Shown piece after piece: positions 55,037 to 63,499 of a stretch of 64,000 nt of DNA. Below the pieces are notes generated by a model that saw only the letters and a program-made list of their open reading frames with translations, was not told the origin of the DNA and made no database searches. A program made the translations under genes and the position numbers. Each line of letters starts with the position of its first letter. Position 1 is the stretch's first letter. Where the stretch lies: assembly GCF_005222695.1 (NCBI RefSeq), contig NZ_STGG01000057.1:186001-250000 (forward strand). Direction: 5' to 3'. This DNA comes from Massilia sp. HP4. Lineage in GTDB: Bacteria > Pseudomonadota > Gammaproteobacteria > Burkholderiales > Burkholderiaceae_D.

Positions 55037-56233
55037 TTATTTGCGTGCGGCCAGGACTTCGGCCGGTTGAACGATATTTTCCGCAGCCTTGTTCGACCAG
55101 GAATTACGCGTATAGGTGATCACGGCAGCGATCTCGGTATCGGACAACTGTTTCCACGCCGGCATCTCGGTCGGGAACCTGCCGGTCTTCTGGCCGTTGA
55201 GCAGGATGTCGATCTGGTGCGCCTTGTCGCCCAGCACGTTCGGGGAGCCGTCCAGCGCCGCGAAGGCGGCCGGCACGCCCTTGCCGTTGGCCTGGTGGCA
55301 GGCCACGCAGTTGGCGGCGTAGACCTGCTCGCCGCGGGTCTTGAGTTCGTCGATGGTCCAGGTCTTGGTCGGATCGTCGGCCAGGGCCGCCATTTCCTTC
55401 TGCTTGCCCTCGACCCAGGCGGTGTACTCGGCATCGGTCACGACGCGCACCACGATCGGCATGAAGGCGTGGTCCTTGCCGCACAGTTCGACGCAGTTGC
55501 CGCGGTAAACGCCGGTCTTCTCGGCGCGGAACCAGCCGTCGCGCACGAAGCCGGGAATGGCGTCCTGCTTGATCGCGAACGCGGGAATCGTCCAGGCGTG
55601 GATCACGTCGTTGGCGGTGAACACCATGCGGATCTTCTTGTTGACCGGGACCACCATCTCGTTATCGACTTCGAGCAGGTAGTTCTCGGTGCGCGCCTCG
55701 GTAGGCTTCACGCCCGGCTCGCCGATCTGGGAGCGCGGGGTGGACAGGTTCGACAGGAAGGAAATGCCTTCGCCCTCGCCCTTCAGGTAATCGTAGCCCC
55801 ACTTCCACTGCATGCCGGTGGCCTTGATGGTGAGGTCGGCGTTGGAAGTGTCCTTCAACGCGACCACGGTCTTGGTGGCCGGCAGCGCCATGCCGATGAC
55901 GATCAGGAACGGCACCACCGTCCAGGCGATTTCGACGGCGGTGGATTCGTGGAAGGTGGCCGCTTTGTGGCCCAGGGATTTGCGGTGCTTGAACACCGAG
56001 TAGAACATGACGCCGAACACGGCGACGAAGATCACCAGGCAGACAATCATCATCCAGGTGTGCAGGGAATAGATGTCGGCGCCGACCTGTGTGACGGGGG
56101 CCTGCATATTGAGCTGGTGCTCGAGAGGCCGGCCTGTGATCGGCTGCTGCTGCGCCCACACCGGCACGGCGGCAGTTACTGCGAGTACGGCAAAGCCGGA
56201 CAGCACGGCCTTCAGTCGCGTTGCATATGTCAT
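55037..56233 (-). CDS. coxB: Cytochrome c oxidase subunit II with fused cytochrome c
   Basis: 398 residues. Signal peptide to about 27, two helices (about 55-75 and 95-115), then the CuA domain with C247, C251, H255 and M258 in CVELCGKDHAFM. A C-terminal cytochrome c domain follows, with heme motif CVACH at 309-313 and a distal Met in FPTEMPAWKQ. This makes the complex caa3-like. The ATG at 56233 follows GGGGAC, and the signal peptide starts there. First gene of the cox operon. Confidence 0.96.
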   Translation of the reverse strand: MTYATRLKAVLSGFAVLAVTAAVPVWAQQQPITGRPLEHQLNMQAPVTQVGADIYSLHTWMMIVCLVIFVAVFGVMFYSVFKHRKSLGHKAATFHESTAVEIAWTVVPFLIVIGMALPATKTVVALKDTSNADLTIKATGMQWKWGYDYLKGEGEGISFLSNLSTPRSQIGEPGVKPTEARTENYLLEVDNEMVVPVNKKIRMVFTANDVIHAWTIPAFAIKQDAIPGFVRDGWFRAEKTGVYRGNCVELCGKDHAFMPIVVRVVTDAEYTAWVEGKQKEMAALADDPTKTWTIDELKTRGEQVYAANCVACHQANGKGVPAAFAALDGSPNVLGDKAHQIDILLNGQKTGRFPTEMPAWKQLSDTEIAAVITYTRNSWSNKAAENIVQPAEVLAARK

Positions 56234-56584
56234 GTATGTCCCCAACCACCCAAAAAATAAGAATATTTTTAACGGGCCAGCAATTCCGTGAACGAACCGC
56301 TGCCGCTCCGTACTGGTCACAGAGGGCTTGCCGGGTCGTCCCGCGTAATTGCGCTGCGGAATGGTGGGAAACCATCTCGCCCGCCTGGCAATACGTTGCT
56401 GCCAGGATCTGGGCGACTCTGCGACTGCTGCAATTCTTTTTTCTACTTTTCGCCCGAATTTGCCGCTTTTTTAAGCGTTTCTATTGGCCGGACGAAAAAA
56501 ATAGCAATTGATTATATCTAAAGCACTAATTTTTATTCAAGGAAAATCGGTCGCATTGGCAACATGGCTATCCAGAATGGGTAA
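56234..56584 (-). promoter_or_regulatory. Upstream region of the cox operon
   Basis: About 350 bp without a gene, noticeably AT-rich in its distal half (56420-56540). On the minus strand TTGCTG followed 17 bp later by TTATTT near 56250 is a possible but weak promoter. No operator or terminator of known type stands out. It also holds the 3' flank of the methyltransferase gene. Confidence 0.35.
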
Positions 56585-57502
56585 TCACGGCTTGCGCGGC
56601 TGGAAACGCACGATGGATTCGCCCGATGCCGTGGTGCGCGGCGCCGGCCGGAAGGCGTGGCCGTAGATGACTTCGAAGGTCAGCCCGAGCTTGCCGTCCG
56701 GGCGGCGCTGCTCCTCGAAGGCATCGAGCACGCGGCGCCAGGCCGCGCGTCCGACCAGGCCGCGCCTGCGCGATTCGAGCGGATTGCCGCCCAGTGCCTG
56801 CACGTCGAGCAGCAACGCCTGCGGCGTGTCATAGGTGACGGTGATGCGTTCCATGTCCATCACCGGCGTCGAAAAGCCGGCTTCGACCAGCTGGTCGCCG
56901 AAATCGTGCATGTCGACGAAGGGCAAGGTGTGCGGGTGCGTGTCGAGCGCGGCGAAGGCGCTGCGCACTTCGGTGAAGGTATCCGGGCCGAAGCAGGAAA
57001 ACATCAGCAGCCCCTCGACCCGCAGCACGCGGCGCCATTCGGCGAACACGCGGTCGGGCAGCGGATGCCAGTGCAGCGCCAGGTTCGACCACAGCAGGTC
57101 GAGCGAATTGGGCCCGAACGGCAGGTTGCCATAGTCGCCGCACAGCACGTCGACACCGGCCTTGGCCGGCATCAGGCGGGTAAGTAGTTGATTGAATGCG
57201 CCCCCCTGCGATGCCGGCCCCCTGGCCTCGCGCGCCATCGCCCCGGCCCCGTCCAGGCCCAGGATCTGGGCCGCCGGATAGGTTTTCTGCAACAGCGCCA
57301 GGTCGGCGCCGGCGCCGCATCCCGCGTCCAGCACCTGCTTGGGAACGATTTTCACCAGGCTCAGTCGCTCGTGCATGCGCTCGGCGATCTCGCGCCGCAA
57401 AAAATTCGACGGGGCGATGCGTTCGGGATGCGCGAACAGCTCGCGCACGCGGGACAGGTCGATCGGGGCGCTCAGCCTGGACGGGGATTGAGGAGAAGCC
57501 AT
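56585..57502 (-). CDS. SAM-dependent methyltransferase, BioC-like
   Basis: 305 residues. Motif I VLDAGCGAGADLALLQ, motif II LCGDYGNLPFGPNSLDLLWSNLALHW and RVFAEWRRVLRVEGLLMFSCFGPDT are those of BioC, the malonyl-ACP O-methyltransferase that primes biotin synthesis. Other bio genes are not in view, so BioC is probable but not certain. The ATG at 57502 is chosen from the MASPQSPSRL start. It is divergent from comF with 60 bp between them. Confidence 0.75.
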   Translation of the reverse strand: MASPQSPSRLSAPIDLSRVRELFAHPERIAPSNFLRREIAERMHERLSLVKIVPKQVLDAGCGAGADLALLQKTYPAAQILGLDGAGAMAREARGPASQGGAFNQLLTRLMPAKAGVDVLCGDYGNLPFGPNSLDLLWSNLALHWHPLPDRVFAEWRRVLRVEGLLMFSCFGPDTFTEVRSAFAALDTHPHTLPFVDMHDFGDQLVEAGFSTPVMDMERITVTYDTPQALLLDVQALGGNPLESRRRGLVGRAAWRRVLDAFEEQRRPDGKLGLTFEVIYGHAFRPAPRTTASGESIVRFQPRKP

Positions 57503-57562
57503 GGGATGCAATGCAAGATGAGATAATGTTGGCAGTTTAACCGGTTGTGGGAAGTCGAGCCG

Positions 57563-58282
57563 ATGCTGGACCTTCGCGCCCTGCCTGGGCGCCTGCTGCG
57601 TGCCATGCTGCCGTCCGCCTGCGCCCTGTGTGGTGCCGATGCCGACGCGGCGGTGTGCGCCGCCTGCGAGCAAGCCTATGTCCTGCCAATTGCGCGCTGC
57701 CCGTGCTGCGCCAATCCGGCCGGCACGCTCGACCAGGGCCGGCATTGCGGCGCCTGCCTGGCAGCGCAGCCCGCCTTCGACGCCACCCTGGCCGCCTGCG
57801 ACTATGCCGCGCCGCTCGACAGCGTGGTGCTGCAGCTCAAGTTCGGGGCCCAGCTGGCGCTGGCGCCGTGGATGGCGCGGGTGCTGTACGACGCCATCGT
57901 GCGCTCCGGCATCGCGCTGCCCGAGGTGCTGTGCCCGGTGCCGCTGGGCCCGGCACGGCTGGTCGAGCGCGGCTACAACCAGGCGCTCGAGGTGGCGCGG
58001 CCGCTGACCCGTGCGCTGCGCCTGCCGGTCGCGCCGCAACTGTTGCGGCGGCTGCGCGACACCACGGCGCAGTCGGGTACCGCACCGGGCGAGCGCAAGA
58101 AGAATGTGCGCGGGGCGTTCGGGGTGGACGTCGCATTCGACCTGCGCGGGCGTCATGTGGGCGTGGTCGACGACGTCATGTCGAGCGGGCATACGCTGGA
58201 CGAAGTCGCGGCCGTCCTGAAACGGGCCGGCGCCGCGCGCGTCACCAATATCGTGTTCGCGCGCACCCCGCCGCATGCATGA
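57563..58282 (+). CDS. comF: ComF-family protein
   Basis: 239 residues. N-terminal zinc-binding cysteines (CALCGADADAAVCAACE, CPCCANPAG, CGACLA) precede a phosphoribosyltransferase-like domain with PVPLGPARLVERGYNQALEVARPL in part and the PRPP loop VGVVDDVMSSGHTLDEVA. ComF (GntX) proteins take part in DNA uptake or transformation and use of DNA as nutrient. The ATG at 57563 follows GGGAAG; an upstream TTG at 57545 is possible. Confidence 0.9.
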   Translation: MLDLRALPGRLLRAMLPSACALCGADADAAVCAACEQAYVLPIARCPCCANPAGTLDQGRHCGACLAAQPAFDATLAACDYAAPLDSVVLQLKFGAQLALAPWMARVLYDAIVRSGIALPEVLCPVPLGPARLVERGYNQALEVARPLTRALRLPVAPQLLRRLRDTTAQSGTAPGERKKNVRGAFGVDVAFDLRGRHVGVVDDVMSSGHTLDEVAAVLKRAGAARVTNIVFARTPPHA

Positions 58283-58311
58283 CCAAATATTGAATACTGA
58301 GGAGAGGTACC

Positions 58312-58782
58312 TTGTTCCACGTCGTCCTGGTCGAACCAGAAATCCCGCCGAATACCGGCAATGTGATCCGCCTGTGCGCCAACGCCGGCGCCCAGTTGCA
58401 CCTGATCGAGCCACTCGGCTTTCCGCTGGACGACGCCAAGATGCGCCGCGCCGGCCTGGACTACCACGAGTACGCCAATATGAAGGTGCACAAGGACTGG
58501 GACGCCTTCCTGGCGGATACGCAGCCCGATCCGGCGCGCATGTTCGCGCTCACCACGCATGGCTCGTCGCCGTTCGCCGATGCGCACTTCCAGCAGGGCG
58601 ACGTGTTCGTCTTCGGACCGGAATCGCGCGGATTGGCGCCGGCGTTTCGCGAAACCTTCCCGGCGGCCCAGCGCATCCGCCTGCCGATGCGGCCAGATAA
58701 CCGCAGCCTGAACCTGTCGAATACGGTGGCGATCGTGGTCTACGAGGCCTGGCGCCAGAACGGTTACCTGGGCGGGGCCTGA
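58312..58782 (+). CDS. trmL: tRNA (cytidine(34)-2'-O)-methyltransferase TrmL
   Basis: 156-residue SPOUT enzyme that methylates the wobble base of leucine tRNAs. The compact TrmL form is complete: FHVVLVEPEIPPNTGNVIRL, HLIEPLGFPLDD, VFGPESRGLAP and the knot RLPMRPDNRSLNLSNTVAIV in part. The TTG start at 58312 follows GGAGAGG with good spacing; no ATG is available. It lies 30 bp after comF on the same strand. Confidence 0.94.
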   Translation: MFHVVLVEPEIPPNTGNVIRLCANAGAQLHLIEPLGFPLDDAKMRRAGLDYHEYANMKVHKDWDAFLADTQPDPARMFALTTHGSSPFADAHFQQGDVFVFGPESRGLAPAFRETFPAAQRIRLPMRPDNRSLNLSNTVAIVVYEAWRQNGYLGGA

Positions 58783-58816
58783 GTACCAGCAAGGCGGCTT
58801 GCTCTACACCGATTGT

Positions 58817-59569
58817 TCAATCGTTCTTGGCGGCGTTCGGCGCTTTTTTCGAATGCTTGGCTGACGGCTTGGCCTTCTTCGGCTTGGGGCGCGCCTTCGC
58901 CACCGCCTTGTCTGCTTCAACCAGGATCGCCAATATTGCATCCCTCATGCCCATCAATTTCTCTTCAAGCTCTTTCTCCGCGGCTGTGAGCGAAGGGCAT
59001 TTCTCCTGGTAGCTTTCCAACAACTTGACAAGGTCATGACGCCGACTTTTCTCGACACGTAATGTCCCGTTCTTCCATCCCTTCTTTTGCTGGTAGCCAA
59101 GGATCCACTGCTTGAACGTGTCCTTTCCTTTCGATGAATTGCATTTTGCACAGCATGGGACGAGATTGTAGATACGATGGCCAAAACCGAATGGATTCGC
59201 CTTGCCGTCCTGTACCAGGTTGGTCAGATGATCCCATGTGGTAGGCGGATCGCCACAGTAGACGCAAGTCAGGTTGGCTTCATCCTGACCCAAAAAAGCC
59301 ATCGCCTCCTTGATGGCATTTAGATCGTACTCATCATGGGGAAGCAGGGCAGCAACGAAGGCATTGGTCACGGTGCTGCTACGGCTTCCGACCTTGAACT
59401 GCTTTAACCACGCCTTCATATCGCTTGGCTGCAGTTTCTTCTCGGGCGCAGCGGGAAAAGAAATCAGCGCATCGATATCTTCGCCTCGCTCCGGATCGCC
59501 ATACTTATCCGCCTGCTGGTCCAACGTGGCTTTGTTCTTCAAGTCATTCTCCAAAGAGAGATTCAACAT
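58817..59569 (-). CDS. HNH endonuclease-like protein with Lys/Pro-rich tail
   Basis: 250 residues. The HNH core runs from about 100 to 160: zinc cysteines C102, C105 and C140, C143 (CVYCG, CCAKC), H114 in TWDHLTN, N135 in IYNLVP and N144 in CNSSKGKDTF. The N-terminal 95 residues are not recognised. The C-terminus (about 220-250) is rich in Lys, Pro and Ala, like a histone-H1-type DNA-binding tail. Codon use and base composition are clearly less GC-rich than the neighbours, suggesting recent transfer. No methylase or other defence gene is adjacent. Confidence 0.8.
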   Translation of the reverse strand: MLNLSLENDLKNKATLDQQADKYGDPERGEDIDALISFPAAPEKKLQPSDMKAWLKQFKVGSRSSTVTNAFVAALLPHDEYDLNAIKEAMAFLGQDEANLTCVYCGDPPTTWDHLTNLVQDGKANPFGFGHRIYNLVPCCAKCNSSKGKDTFKQWILGYQQKKGWKNGTLRVEKSRRHDLVKLLESYQEKCPSLTAAEKELEEKLMGMRDAILAILVEADKAVAKARPKPKKAKPSAKHSKKAPNAAKND

Positions 59570-59600
59570 GGTTGCAGATGCACACTCGCTGCAGGTAGGG

Positions 59601-60773
59601 CTAGCGACCCGACAAAAACATCATTCCCGCTCCGAACGCCAGCTCGCAAAAGCGTTCGCCGATCAGGCGGTGCGCCGCGCCATCCGGATGCAGCTCGTCG
59701 GGCAGCGGCAGGCGCGCGTTGTCGGACGCACCGTAGAGTTCGCTGCCATCGAGGTAATGGATATTGGCGTCAGCCTGCGCCCGCTGCCGGACGATCTGTT
59801 GCAACTGCTCGCGGATGACGCCGAGGGTCAGCTTGCCCTGCCGGCGTTCGGCCTCATTGCCCATCGCGCGGAATAGCAGCCGACCCTTTTTCAGCTCCTT
59901 ACCATCGAACATGGTCGGGCCCGGCGTGGTCTCATGGATCGGGCACCAGGTCGGCGAAATCACCAGCAAGGGCGTGGTCGGATGCCCTTCACGGATCGTG
60001 TCGAGAAAACCGTGCACGGCCGGGCCAAAGGCACGCAGCCGCATCAGGTCGGTGTTGACGATATTGATCCCGAGCTTGAGGCTGATCATATCGGCCGGCT
60101 GGTCGCGGATCGTGCGCGCCGTGAACGGGTCCAACAATGCGTTGCCGCCAAAGCCAAGATTGAGCAGGTCGAGGCCGGCCAGTTGCGCCGCCACAACCGG
60201 CCAGATGCCGGTCGGGTTGGTCGCGTTTGAACCCTGGCTGATCGAACTGCCATGGTGCAGCCAGCGGCGCTTGCCCGAGCTTGCCGGCGGGGCGATCGGC
60301 GCGTCGGCATCGAGCGCCACCAGCTCGGTCGTCTCGTCATGCGGCAGCCAGATCTCGACCGTCTTGTCGCCCGGCGGCAGGCCGGCGAAGCGCAGGCGCT
60401 GGGTCTCGCCTGGCCGCACCTTGGCCGAACCAGACAGCATGTCGATGTCCATGACCTTGCCGCCCGGCGCGCTTGCCTGCTGCACTAGCTGGCCGTCGAC
60501 AAGCAGGTCATAGATGCCGTCGGGGCGCGGCGCCATATCGCCGTAGCGGCGCTTGGTCGGCAGCGCGGTCAGTTCGACCACCGTCGCCGCGGTGCGCAGC
60601 ACCAGGCGCACGCCCGAAGGCTGGGCCTCGGCCAACGCCAGTTGCGCATCCGGGTACTGCGCACGCGCCCAGGCCGGCAAGCGGTGCGGCAACAGTCCTG
60701 CGTCGGTGCGCTCGATCTCGACGGCGCCATGGATCAGGTCGGGCGTCATCGGTAAATGAAAGGCCAGCGTCAT
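59601..60773 (-). CDS. SGNH/GDSL-family hydrolase
   Basis: 390 residues. An N-terminal beta-rich domain (about 1-165) is followed by an SGNH domain: nucleophile serine in HHGSSISQGSN, the Gly/Asn blocks GFGGNALLD and KLGINIVN, and the catalytic Asp-x-x-His in LPDELHPDGAAH. The layout resembles carbohydrate or acyl esterases of the SsfX3 type. No signal peptide is seen, so it is probably cytosolic. The substrate is unknown. It is divergent from the flavoprotein gene. Confidence 0.8.
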   Translation of the reverse strand: MTLAFHLPMTPDLIHGAVEIERTDAGLLPHRLPAWARAQYPDAQLALAEAQPSGVRLVLRTAATVVELTALPTKRRYGDMAPRPDGIYDLLVDGQLVQQASAPGGKVMDIDMLSGSAKVRPGETQRLRFAGLPPGDKTVEIWLPHDETTELVALDADAPIAPPASSGKRRWLHHGSSISQGSNATNPTGIWPVVAAQLAGLDLLNLGFGGNALLDPFTARTIRDQPADMISLKLGINIVNTDLMRLRAFGPAVHGFLDTIREGHPTTPLLVISPTWCPIHETTPGPTMFDGKELKKGRLLFRAMGNEAERRQGKLTLGVIREQLQQIVRQRAQADANIHYLDGSELYGASDNARLPLPDELHPDGAAHRLIGERFCELAFGAGMMFLSGR

Positions 60774-60903
60774 GAAAGTGTTCCCCGGATGCGAAGAAGA
60801 TCAAAATAGTATGCAGCGCTCATTATAAGGAACCCGGCCGTTGACAGCGGCGCTGCCGATGCGTAGCGTGGTCGTCCATTGCCATGCCCCGGGAGGGAGC
60901 AGC

Positions 60904-62322
60904 TTGCCTGGAACCTCGACGCTCTCGATGCCCGCCCGCCGCCGCCTGGCGCTGGCGCTCGCCTCGCTCGGCCTGCCCGCCCTGGCCCGCCAGCCGCTGG
61001 TGAACGACGCCAGCGGGCTCAATCCGGTAAGCGTCGACCGCATCCTGGCGCCGCGCACGGTGGATGAGATCGTGGCCGCGTTGCGCGCACACCCTGGCCC
61101 GGTCTCGATCGGCGGCGCCCGCTACAGCATGGGCGGCCAGATCGCCTCCGCCAAATCGCTGCACCTCGATATGCGCGGCTTCGATCGCGTACTGCGCTTC
61201 GTGCCCCGCGAGCGCAGCATCACCGTCCAGCCAGGCATTACCTGGCGCCGCATCCAGGCCGTCATCGACCCGCATGACCTGGCGCTGCAAATCATGCAGT
61301 CGTATGCCGACTTCAGCGTCGGCGGCTCGCTCGGCGTCAATGCGCACGGCCGCTACGTCGGGCAGGGGCCGCTGGTCTCGAGCGTGCAAGCGATCCGGCT
61401 GGTGCTGGCCGACGGCAGCCTGGTCGACGCCAGCCCCACCCGCAACAGCGAACTGTTCTATGGTGCGATCGGCGGCTATGGCGGCATCGGCGTGATCGTC
61501 GAGGCGACCTTGCGCCTGGCCGACAACACCCCGCTCGAGAGGCGTTCGCAGATCATGCCGCTGTCGGTCTACCGGCATTTCTTCGCCACGCGCATCGGTT
61601 CCGATCCGAACGCCATCATGCACAACGCCACCCTGTATCCCGACGATTACAGGCTGGTACGCGCGGTGACGTTTTCGCGCAGCCGCCGCGCGGTGACGCT
61701 GCCGAGCCGCCTCGCGGCGACCGGCGGCGACTACCGCACCGAGCGACTGCTGCGAGAAGTAGCCACGCAATGGAGCCTGGGCAAGGCAATGCGCCGGCGC
61801 ATCTTCGAGCCGCTGTTCTACTCCCTGGATGCGGTCGAGTGGCGCAACCACCAGGCCGGCCTCGACATCCAGTCGCTCGCGCCGCTGGCCAGTGCCGGGT
61901 CGATCTATGCGCTGCAGGAGTATTTCGTGCCGGTCGACGCGATGGAGCGCTTTGCGGACGGGTTGCGCACCGTCCTGCGCCGCCATCGGGTCAACGTGAT
62001 CAACGTCTCGATCCGCCATGCGCACAAGGATCCCGGCACCCTGCTGGCCTGGGCCCGCACCGACGTGTTCGCCTTCGTGCTGTACTACCACCAGCAGATT
62101 GCGCAGCGCGACCGGGACGCGGTGCGCGCCTGGACCCGCGAGCTGATCGATGCCGCGACGGTGCTGGGCGGCGCGTATTACCTGCCGTACCAGATTGTTG
62201 CGACCCCGGCGCAGTTCCATGCCGCCTATCCGGGCGCCGGGCGCTTCTTCGCGCTCAAGCGCCGGGTCGATCCGACAAACAGGTTCCGCAACAAGCTGTG
62301 GGACGCGTACTACACGCCTTGA
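60904..62322 (+). CDS. FAD-linked lactone-oxidase-like oxidoreductase
   Basis: 472 residues from TTG at 60904, preceded by GGGAGGG; an ATG at 60928 is the alternative. An N-terminal ARRRLALALASLGLPALA segment looks like an export signal, possibly Tat. The PCMH FAD-binding domain has PVSIGGARYSMGGQ and SVGGSLGVNAHGR. In most aldonolactone oxidases the first motif holds a His that binds FAD covalently; here it is Arg-Tyr, so FAD is probably not linked through it. The C-terminal region (FALKRRVDPTNRFRNKLWDAYY) is D-arabinono-1,4-lactone-oxidase-like. The substrate is not predictable. Confidence 0.8.
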   Translation: MPGTSTLSMPARRRLALALASLGLPALARQPLVNDASGLNPVSVDRILAPRTVDEIVAALRAHPGPVSIGGARYSMGGQIASAKSLHLDMRGFDRVLRFVPRERSITVQPGITWRRIQAVIDPHDLALQIMQSYADFSVGGSLGVNAHGRYVGQGPLVSSVQAIRLVLADGSLVDASPTRNSELFYGAIGGYGGIGVIVEATLRLADNTPLERRSQIMPLSVYRHFFATRIGSDPNAIMHNATLYPDDYRLVRAVTFSRSRRAVTLPSRLAATGGDYRTERLLREVATQWSLGKAMRRRIFEPLFYSLDAVEWRNHQAGLDIQSLAPLASAGSIYALQEYFVPVDAMERFADGLRTVLRRHRVNVINVSIRHAHKDPGTLLAWARTDVFAFVLYYHQQIAQRDRDAVRAWTRELIDAATVLGGAYYLPYQIVATPAQFHAAYPGAGRFFALKRRVDPTNRFRNKLWDAYYTP

Positions 62323-62338
62323 CCCCGGCGCGCCCCCG

Positions 62339-63424
62339 TCAGAAACTGTGGCGCAGGCCGGCCATCACGCCATTTTGCGCCATGCCCGGCGCCACCGTGC
62401 CGCCGGCGTCCAATGCCACCGCCGACGCGCCGTCGTTGTCCATCCGGCCGACCGAGGCATAGATCGCGGTGCGCTTCGACAAGGCATAGCTCAGGCGCGC
62501 CACATACAGGGTTACGTCGTCGTCGGACCGCCTGGCATTGCGCCGCGCGAATTGCGCATCGAGGGTGATGGCGCCGAATGGCTTGCTGGCGCCGATGAAA
62601 ACCAGCAGGGATTCGGACAATCCGGTCGCGGCATCCGTTTCGCGATCCATCGCGCCGGCGCCGATCTTGACGTCGCCCAGCATCAGATGGCCATTGACCG
62701 TGGTGCGGATGTCGGTGTTGCCGCTGCCGGTCAAGCCGCCGCCGGCGCCGGTGTTCCCGTTCATGCGGTCGACGCTCGCATTCAGTCCCCAGGCCTTGCT
62801 TTCGTAGCCGAGCAGCGCGGTGTACTGGCGGCAGGCCTGCGAATTGCCGGGCACCTCGCCCGGACAGTTGGTCGCGGCCGGGCCACCGGTGGCGACGCCG
62901 TCACGCCCGACGCTGTAGGTGGCGCCAACCATGAAGCCATTGAAGTTGCCCAGGTAGCCGATCGCATTGTCGCTGCGGGCGTTCGGGATATACAGGTCGA
63001 TGCTGCTGATCGAAAACAGCTGCGGTCCCATCACATCCGATTTCATCGACGAGATGAAGGTCATATTGACCTGGCGCCCGACGGTCAAGGTGCCCCAGGC
63101 GCCCTTCAGGCCGACGTTGGCGGCGCGGCCGAACACGCGGCCGCCCTGCCCCGACGCGCCGCTGTCCATCGAGATGCCGCCTTCGAGCACGAAGAAGGCC
63201 TGCAGGCCGTTGCCCAGGTCTTCGGTGCCGCGAAAGCCGATCCGAGAAGGCAGCGAGCCGGTCAGCGACGGCACCTTGGTGACGCCATTGCCTTCGGCGT
63301 CGGCATTGGTGATATGGGCCAGGCCGCTGTCGACCAGACCATAGACCTGGACCGAGGTCTGGGCCGATGCCGTGGACGCGGCAAGGCCGCACGCCAGCGC
63401 GAGCGCGCAGTGGATTGCTTTCAT
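62339..63424 (-). CDS. Gram-negative porin, betaproteobacterial type
   Basis: 361 residues. The signal peptide ends in STASAQ near 21. SVQVYGLVDSGLAHI and SRIGFRGTEDLGNGLQAFFVLE are the conserved first strands of 16-stranded trimeric porins of this class. LGYESKAWGLNASVDRM and YALSKRTAIYASVGRMD occur later, and the last residue is Phe, the outer-membrane insertion signal. It probably forms a general diffusion pore. It ends 16 bp from the convergent flavoprotein gene. Confidence 0.93.
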   Translation of the reverse strand: MKAIHCALALACGLAASTASAQTSVQVYGLVDSGLAHITNADAEGNGVTKVPSLTGSLPSRIGFRGTEDLGNGLQAFFVLEGGISMDSGASGQGGRVFGRAANVGLKGAWGTLTVGRQVNMTFISSMKSDVMGPQLFSISSIDLYIPNARSDNAIGYLGNFNGFMVGATYSVGRDGVATGGPAATNCPGEVPGNSQACRQYTALLGYESKAWGLNASVDRMNGNTGAGGGLTGSGNTDIRTTVNGHLMLGDVKIGAGAMDRETDAATGLSESLLVFIGASKPFGAITLDAQFARRNARRSDDDVTLYVARLSYALSKRTAIYASVGRMDNDGASAVALDAGGTVAPGMAQNGVMAGLRHSF

Positions 63425-63499
63425 GATGTCTCCTGCTTGTTATGGGGTTGTTGTCGCGACCGCCCGGCAGGCGCCGGACGGATCGCGGCTCGCCAGGAA

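Noticed and set aside
53432..56260. A 942-codon open frame on the plus strand across coxA and coxB
   Set aside because: Both oxidase subunits on the other strand have complete catalytic motifs. The antisense translation is His/Arg/Gly/Glu repeats without a domain.
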